Shown one piece after another: positions 58,236 through 64,000 of a DNA stretch of 64,000 nucleotides. The notes below the pieces were generated by a model that worked only from the letters and a program-made list of their open reading frames with translations, made no database searches and was not told the DNA's origin. The position numbers and the translations under genes were made by a program. The stretch lies in the NCBI GenBank assembly GCA_937922795.1, contig CALAJK010000061.1:1-64000 (forward strand), given 5' to 3'. Each line of letters begins with the position of its first letter. Position 1 is the stretch's first letter. This DNA comes from an uncultured Anaerolineae bacterium (GTDB lineage: Bacteria > Chloroflexota > Anaerolineae > Aggregatilineales > Phototrophicaceae).

Positions 58236-59408
58236 TCACGATGAGCCGCCGCCCTGGTCCAGGTCGGGCAGCACGCCGATCTCAATCGCCTCTTCGAACG
58301 ACACCTCTTTGCGGCCACTGCCCTTGCTGGCCAGTTCGGCCAGCCTGTCCGGGTCGAACAGATCGTCGGCTGCTGACAAATCCAGTTTGTCCAACTGGTC
58401 GAGGATGCTCAGATCGAGGTCGGCGATCGGCTCCAGTTTGACCGGCTCCGGCTCCGGCGCTTTGATCTCCGGCCGCACCAGGATCGGCTCCGGCACTTCG
58501 TCAGTCTTGCGTTTGTCGCGGCGGACGGGCTTGCGTTCGATCGGCGGCGCCTCAACCGCTTTTTGAATCAGGAAGGCGGACGCGCCGAGCAGCGCCAGCA
58601 AATCCTGCACGGCCTGCCGGCCGTAGCGGTTGACCAGCCCGAACTGGCGCGAACCGGCCTGGCCATCGAACACGATGCACAGGAAGTGATGCAGCCCGAC
58701 CGAGAACACGAACATGTCTTTGTCATCGCCGTCGTAGAACTGCAAGCTCTGGGCCTGGCCGCCCACCAGATCGCGCATTTGCAGATTGGTCGTCACCATC
58801 GGCAGCAGGGCGTTGGCGAGCAGTTCGCGGTTGAGATAGCCGACTGCGCCGCGTTCTAGGATCGTCTCGCCGACACGGCTGATGAGGATGATCGCCATCG
58901 CGCCCACGTCGGCCAGCAGCCGGTCAATGATGGCGCGGGCGTTCTCAAAGTCGATCGGCGGCACTGGGCCATGATCCACGCGGGGCGCGGCGGGCGCGGC
59001 GGCGGGCGCAGCGGCGGCGAAGATATCCTCGCCCTTCAGGCCGGCCATCAGCACCTGGGAAAACTGCTGCAGATCCACCGGCCGATGCAGGTAGACGAAC
59101 GGCGATTCGGCGGCCGTCTCAGGATCGAGCGCTTCCGGGTCGTCGACGTCGGCCAGGATGATGACCGCCGTATCCGGCGAAGCCTGCTTGACGCGCAGCG
59201 CCAGCTCCAGCCCTTGAATGTCGTCGGTCAGCTCCCAAGCGGTGACGACCAGACGCGCGCCGCCCCGGCGGGCTTCTTCCAGCGCATCAGCCCCGCCGGG
59301 CACATCCACCTGCACCGCCGGAAAATCCAGCAGGTCGAGCGCCGCACGCACGATACGGGCAATCGTCCAAGTGGGGTCTACAGTGATCACTCGCGGCAGA
59401 GAGGGCAT
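58236..59408 (-). CDS. Degenerate receiver domain fused to Roadblock/LC7-like domain
   Basis: N-terminal REC fold (PRVITVDPTWTIARIVRAAL...YLHRPVDLQQF), Ala/Pro linker, Roadblock-like region (ARAIIDRLLADVGAMAIILISRVGETILERGAVG...LCIVFDGQAGSRQFGLVNRYG). Confidence 0.75.
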   Translation of the reverse strand: MPSLPRVITVDPTWTIARIVRAALDLLDFPAVQVDVPGGADALEEARRGGARLVVTAWELTDDIQGLELALRVKQASPDTAVIILADVDDPEALDPETAAESPFVYLHRPVDLQQFSQVLMAGLKGEDIFAAAAPAAAPAAPRVDHGPVPPIDFENARAIIDRLLADVGAMAIILISRVGETILERGAVGYLNRELLANALLPMVTTNLQMRDLVGGQAQSLQFYDGDDKDMFVFSVGLHHFLCIVFDGQAGSRQFGLVNRYGRQAVQDLLALLGASAFLIQKAVEAPPIERKPVRRDKRKTDEVPEPILVRPEIKAPEPEPVKLEPIADLDLSILDQLDKLDLSAADDLFDPDRLAELASKGSGRKEVSFEEAIEIGVLPDLDQGGGSS

Positions 59409-59516
59409 AGCAGTTTCTCGATTTCACTCATCAACACCAGCTCAGCGTTTTTATTATACGACAAAACGCGCCTCAGCAGACGGTTAAGCCTCCAGCCGTC
59501 AGGGCACTCGCATCAA

Positions 59517-59597
59517 GTAGGGGCGTAGGGGCGCGCACACTGGCGCGCCGGCGTGGCCAATATGCCGGTCGGGCAGACACAGCGGTCTGCGCCTACC
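59517..59597. repeat. GC-rich hairpin-array element upstream of tRNA-Arg
   Basis: GGCGCGC-acactg-GCGCGCC (59530-59549) and GCAGAC-acagcg-GTCTGC (59573-59590), with outer GTAGGGGCG / GCGCCTAC. Confidence 0.5.
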
Positions 59598-59709
59598 GGG
59601 TCGTGGTGGTCGTTTGTCGTCCCGCGCTGCCCGGCGATGCGTTCGCCCTGGGGAAACCCGGCGCGGCGATTGACGCTGCCCGGCTCACCGCGTATAATGC
59701 GAGGCAGTC

Positions 59710-59782
59710 GGGCCTGTAGCTCAGTGGTCAGAGCCGTCGCGTCCTAAGCGATGGGGCGTAGGTTCGAATCCTACCAGGCCTA
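59710..59782 (+). tRNA. tRNA-Arg (anticodon CCT)
   Basis: Acceptor GGGCCTG/CAGGCCT (terminal G-U), D arm GCTC-AGTGGTCA-GAGC, anticodon arm GTCGC-GTCCTAA-GCGAT, T arm GTAGG-TTCGAAT-CCTAC. CCA not encoded. Confidence 0.92.
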
Positions 59783-59852
59783 TTGGATTGAGCGCCTGGC
59801 CGCGTAGATCCCGGCCCGCGCCGGCGCTTCGGGTGTGTAAGTAAAGCCCAGC

Positions 59853-62003
59853 TTATCGCTGACGCTGGAGATACGCCTCCGGAACATCGTCCAGGAACCG
59901 CGATGGTTGTCCCCGCGAACAGGTGAGGTACAGCAGGTCACGCGCGCGCGTCATCGCCACGTACAGCCGCTGCCTTTCTCGCGTCAGATAATCATCGAGT
60001 TCAGCGCCATTGAGGGTTAAGTCATCTTTCGGCACCAGAGTGCCATCTGTCACGCCGACTACAAAGACCACTTTGAACTCAAGCCCTTTCGATGAGTCGA
60101 ACGTGGTGTGTTTGGCTGCCGGGCCGAAGTAGGTGCTGGCATCTTTGGTCAGTTCCTGGAGTTCAATGACGCCGGACAGCAGCTCAACGATGAGCTTCTG
60201 ATACGGATCGCGCCAGCGGTAGAGCAGCGCAAAATCGCCGTTGGCGTAATGGTGAGTTTGCTTGAGCCGGTTGATCTCGTGGCAGATCCAGCCTATCTCG
60301 GCTTCAGGCGTGTCGAAGCGATGCAGAATCGGCACCGGCCCAGATCGAACGGAATAAACCGGCTCTTCTGGCGCGCTGCCGATGGTATCTTCCAAGTCGT
60401 CGAATTTGTGATTTTTGACCATGGCATGAGCAGCGCGAAGAATTTGCTGGGTGTTGCGATAATTCCGCTTCAAGAGCGCGCTGCGGCCTGTCACATCAAT
60501 GCCTAATCTGGCCAAAGAGTAGCCGCCAGGATACAGGCGCTGTAAACCATCGCCGACCAGAAAAAGGTCATTCGGCCCCGGTTCGACGATCTGCCGAATG
60601 AGCCGTATGACCGCCTCTGACAAATCCTGGATCTCATCCACGACGGCGGATACATAACGGTGTTCGGGTCGGGCACCGTTTTCGAGCATTTCCAAAGTCA
60701 TGAGGATCCAATCATCGAAATCGCAGCAGTTCTGCGCTGCCAATGCTTGCTGATAAATTCGATACACCTCAAAGACGGCTTGGCGCTCACGTTCTTTGAG
60801 GGCAGTTCCTCGCCCAGAGCGGTCAAGCTGAAGATACGCATCAAGGGTGCAGATGGCGCGCCCTTTAATCGCATACTGAATTTCATCCTTGAAGAAGTCT
60901 ACTGGCCGCTCCCACAACACGAAGTCAGGGTAGCGCGGTTTGGCGCGGTCAATTGCTTCGGATAACAATCGCTTCGGGTTATCAGCGATTTCAAGCAGAC
61001 GTTTTCTGTTTTTGAGGAAATTGCGGCACCATTGATGAATAGTGACACATTCAATGACATCCAGTTCCGGCGCCTGTGGCCCAGCTAGCTGTTCAAGCAG
61101 ATAATTCACAATGCCGGGCAACCGATTGCCATAGGTCAAGAACAGCACCTTGCCGTCCGCCTGGTCGCGAATGATCTGTTTGGCGAGGTGATAGGCGCGA
61201 TGAATGGCGACTACGGTTTTGCCGGAACCAGCCACGCCCCGAATCCGCGCCGGCCCTTTGATGCGGCGCTGAGCGAGATCGCGCTGGAACGGTGCCAGGA
61301 ACAGCATCCATTCAGCCATAGAGCCGTTGAGCGCACGCTTGAACTCATCGCTGTCCACAAACTGATACAGATCTTCACCACCCTGGTGACGGTTGAGGCT
61401 CTGACTCAGTTTGTCGTCGGTCACCCGGGGACGGTCAACGAGATCCAGCGCGATTTCGAGAAGTCGATCGAACACTTCTTCGGGAAGTGCGTCTTCAAAT
61501 GCTGCTAGTTGGTTGGCATCTTCCAGGGCACGGATATTGGGAAGATAATCTTCCGGCACGCCAAGCGCCAGCAGGTCGGCGTCGCGTTGGGCGATGAACA
61601 GCTTGCCGGGTTTGGGTTTTGCCCCGAACAGGCCGAACGGCCCCGGTGCGCCGGTAGGTTTCGCTCCCACTTGCAGGATGTCAGCAATTTTCACCACGCC
61701 ATCCTCTAATGTGAACGTCTGGCGTGCAGCCCGTCGATAGGCTTCGTCATGATTGGCTATCAGGCAGAAAACAATATGGTTGGGTTTGATGTGTTTGTAG
61801 ATGATCCGGTACTTTTGATCCACACGACAGGAATAAACTCCATCCTCCGCCTGCCTGACTTTTTCAGGATGCAGTTCCCGCGCCCAGGGATCTTCGATGA
61901 GGCGGTCAACGGCTGCTAGTGCGCGCGGAAGCACCGCATGAGGCAAACTGCGCATATCCGCAAAGAATTCTTTGGCCATGACAGGTTGATACTTGAAACT
62001 CAT
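59853..62003 (-). CDS. UvrD/Rep-like superfamily I helicase with N-terminal RelE/ParE-like domain
   Basis: N-term FKYQPVMAKEFFADMRSLPHAVLPRALAAVDRLIEDPWARELHPEKV...YSCRVDQKYRIIYKHIKPNHIVFCLIANHDEAYRRA; Walker A IRGVAGSGKTVVAIHRA; Walker B VVDEIQD; motif V SKGLEFKVVFVVGV; motif VI RERQRLYVAMTRARDLLYL. Confidence 0.9.
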   Translation of the reverse strand: MSFKYQPVMAKEFFADMRSLPHAVLPRALAAVDRLIEDPWARELHPEKVRQAEDGVYSCRVDQKYRIIYKHIKPNHIVFCLIANHDEAYRRAARQTFTLEDGVVKIADILQVGAKPTGAPGPFGLFGAKPKPGKLFIAQRDADLLALGVPEDYLPNIRALEDANQLAAFEDALPEEVFDRLLEIALDLVDRPRVTDDKLSQSLNRHQGGEDLYQFVDSDEFKRALNGSMAEWMLFLAPFQRDLAQRRIKGPARIRGVAGSGKTVVAIHRAYHLAKQIIRDQADGKVLFLTYGNRLPGIVNYLLEQLAGPQAPELDVIECVTIHQWCRNFLKNRKRLLEIADNPKRLLSEAIDRAKPRYPDFVLWERPVDFFKDEIQYAIKGRAICTLDAYLQLDRSGRGTALKERERQAVFEVYRIYQQALAAQNCCDFDDWILMTLEMLENGARPEHRYVSAVVDEIQDLSEAVIRLIRQIVEPGPNDLFLVGDGLQRLYPGGYSLARLGIDVTGRSALLKRNYRNTQQILRAAHAMVKNHKFDDLEDTIGSAPEEPVYSVRSGPVPILHRFDTPEAEIGWICHEINRLKQTHHYANGDFALLYRWRDPYQKLIVELLSGVIELQELTKDASTYFGPAAKHTTFDSSKGLEFKVVFVVGVTDGTLVPKDDLTLNGAELDDYLTRERQRLYVAMTRARDLLYLTCSRGQPSRFLDDVPEAYLQRQR

Positions 62004-62228
62004 CGTGCACTTTCCCGACTGAATAGTTGTGACGATCTGCATTAACTAATTGTATGGTCATTAACGCATACGCAACCCTTAAATCATCCCCCCCAACCCG
62101 CCCAATCTGCTATAATCGCTGCCGTCGCAGCGCGTCGCTGCCCGTCGCCCGGCGGGCGGTGATTTTGATGCAGCCAGGGCAGAACCTCAACTGCCCGGTT
62201 CCCGCCTGGGGAAAGGACGGCCACACCC

Positions 62229-62786
62229 GTGTCAGGACAGTCAAAATCGTATCTGTCGCCCCGCCTGGAAGCGCGTCCGGTCGGGGATAAGGGGTTGTAC
62301 GGCGTGTTCGCCCGCGAGCCGGTCGCCGCCGGCGAGCTGCTGGCAATGTGGGCTGGCGAGCTGGTCAGCGCCGCTGATCTGCCGGCTGTGCCGCCGCTGG
62401 TGCGCAGCCGCAGCGTCCAGGTCGAAGAGGAGCTGTATTTAGTGCCGACAGTCACCGAACCGGCCGATTTTTTCAATCACTCCTGCCGCCCGAACGCCGG
62501 CCTCAGCGGCCAGATCGCCTTGGTAGCGCTGCGCGACATCGCGCCCGGCGAGGAGGTCTGCTACGACTACGCCATGTCGGACGGCAGTCCGTACGACGAG
62601 TTCGTCTGCCGCTGCGGTCAGCCGGAATGCCGGGGACGCGTCACCGGCGACGACTGGCGCCGGCCGGAACTTCAAGCGCGCTACCGTGGCTACTTTTCCC
62701 CCTATCTCCAGCGCCGCATCGACCGGCTGGCGGTTCAGCTCGCGGCCAACGGCGTGCATGCAGCGGCCGGCGCCGCTTCCGAATAG
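62229..62786 (+). CDS. SET domain-containing protein (lysine methyltransferase-like)
   Basis: GLYGVFAREPVAAGELLAMWAGELVS, DFFNHSCRPNAGLSGQIALVALRDIAPGEEVCYDYAMSDG, post-SET CRCGQPECRG. Confidence 0.93.
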   Translation: MSGQSKSYLSPRLEARPVGDKGLYGVFAREPVAAGELLAMWAGELVSAADLPAVPPLVRSRSVQVEEELYLVPTVTEPADFFNHSCRPNAGLSGQIALVALRDIAPGEEVCYDYAMSDGSPYDEFVCRCGQPECRGRVTGDDWRRPELQARYRGYFSPYLQRRIDRLAVQLAANGVHAAAGAASE

Positions 62787-62795
62787 AGGCGGGCG

Positions 62796-63359
62796 ATGCC
62801 GTTTGACTGGAGGACAGCCGGGCACGGCCTGCACAGCGCCCTGCGCGACCATTTCGCCGTCCGCTGGGCGCTGGCCACCCTCATCGGCTGGACGGTCGGG
62901 CTGTATGTGGGCGCGTGGACGATGCGGACGCCGCTGATCTGCGGCGGCTGGCCGCTGGTCGGCGCGGCGGTCGGCGCGGCGCAGTGGCTGGCGCTGCGCG
63001 GCGTCTGGCCGGTGCGGGCGCGCCGCTATGTGCTCGTCAGCGCCGCCGCCAGCCTGACTGGGATCGCGCTGGCGCTGCTGCTGGCTGGGCTGGGCATCTT
63101 CGGCCTGGAGGTGTGGGCTGTCGGGGCCGGGGCAGTCATCGGCGGCAGCGTGGGCGTCGCCCAGGGCTGGGTGTTGAGGTCGAACGGGCAGCGCTGGGTG
63201 GCCGCTAACCTGGCGGGCGGCGGGCTGTGCGGCCTGCTCACCGTCACGCCAGTCATCGGCGGGCTGCCGCTGGGGTTAGTGGTGGGGTCGGCGCTGTTCG
63301 GCGCGCTCACGGGCTGGGCGCTCAGCCGTAGCGCACCCGCCACACATGACCGTGGATGA
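62796..63359 (+). CDS. Hypothetical multi-TM membrane protein
   Basis: Several hydrophobic Gly/Ala-rich segments; ORF follows the SET gene closely. Confidence 0.6.
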   Translation: MPFDWRTAGHGLHSALRDHFAVRWALATLIGWTVGLYVGAWTMRTPLICGGWPLVGAAVGAAQWLALRGVWPVRARRYVLVSAAASLTGIALALLLAGLGIFGLEVWAVGAGAVIGGSVGVAQGWVLRSNGQRWVAANLAGGGLCGLLTVTPVIGGLPLGLVVGSALFGALTGWALSRSAPATHDRG

Positions 63360-64000
63360 AATCGGCCACCACCAGCGCCCCATCCGGCGCGACTGCCACA
63401 TCCACCGGGCGGATGAGGCCGGTCAGGAACGGCTCCGGCGTGTAGTCGTCGCGCCCCAGCCGCCAGTCGCGCGGATCAATCCGGACGACGCGCTGCCCCC
63501 AGGGCGTGCCGTTCCAAAATGTCACGAACAGGTGGCCGAACACGTTGGCCGGGAACTGCGTCCCGGTGTAAGCGACCAGCCCGCGCGGCAGCGTCAGGTC
63601 AGGGAACGACAGCAAATCGGGCTCGATGACCTCCGCGCCCCGCAGCGGGCAGTCGGCGCAACCGCGGAGGCGGTAGTACGGCCAGCCGTAGAAGCCGCCC
63701 GGCTTGACGGCCAGCAGTCGGTCGCCGGGGCCGCTCACCAGGCCGTTGTCGGTGGCGTAGAGCTGGCCATCGGGCGCGAAGGCTAGATCGAACGGGTTGC
63801 GGATGCCGCGGGCGTAGACCTCGATCTGGCCGGTGTGCGGCTGGATGCGCAGCACGGCCGCCTCATAGGGCTGGATCTCGGCATACGGCTGCGACTCCGG
63901 GCGCGGCGACTCGGCGCGGTCGGTGAGCGCCCCCACGCCCAGGTACAGGTAGCCGTCCGGGCCGAAGACCATGCCGTTGGGCTGGTTGTCAATCAGCGAA
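63322..64000 (-). CDS. PQQ-dependent sugar dehydrogenase / glucose-sorbosone dehydrogenase-like (5' end beyond window)
   Basis: NGMVFGPDGYLYLGVGA, VYARGIRNPFDLAFAPDGQLYATDNG, GGFYGWPYY, RPVDVAVAPDGALVVADFIHGHVWRV; frame open to the window edge. Confidence 0.88.
   Translation of the reverse strand, partial: SLIDNQPNGMVFGPDGYLYLGVGALTDRAESPRPESQPYAEIQPYEAAVLRIQPHTGQIEVYARGIRNPFDLAFAPDGQLYATDNGLVSGPGDRLLAVKPGGFYGWPYYRLRGCADCPLRGAEVIEPDLLSFPDLTLPRGLVAYTGTQFPANVFGHLFVTFWNGTPWGQRVVRIDPRDWRLGRDDYTPEPFLTGLIRPVDVAVAPDGALVVADFIHGHVWRVRYG

Overview
High-GC bacterial chromosome segment, probably Chloroflexota/Anaerolineae-like by gene content and protein style (inference only). It is densely coded on both strands. 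It opens inside the 3' end of a cobalamin-dependent methionine synthase (MetH activation domain) and closes inside a PQQ-type sugar dehydrogenase-like gene. Most genes are housekeeping or envelope functions: bifunctional homocysteine methyltransferase/MTHFR, adenosine deaminase, Lon, LCP protein, Lgt, two HtrA-like proteases, DEAD-box helicase, threonine synthase, ferrochelatase, Maf, FKBP, Ser/Thr kinase, three large GT39-like membrane proteins, an ECF sigma/anti-sigma pair and two PadR regulators. There are three tRNA genes (Pro-CGG, Phe-GAA, Arg-CCU). I saw no CRISPR array, rRNA, recognisable IS element or prophage. The strongest candidates for something undescribed are: (1) a translationally coupled pair of full-length diverged paralogues of unknown family (51896-54546); (2) a secreted protein built from a duplicated module of three 'DLExLA...G..RPxxW' repeats plus a Cys cap (24102-25826); (3) a RelE/ParE-like domain fused to a UvrD-like helicase beside tRNA-Arg; (4) a degenerate receiver-Roadblock fusion; (5) an AT-rich, apparently acquired methyltransferase island; (6) several intergenic hairpin arrays and inverted repeats that coding does not explain.
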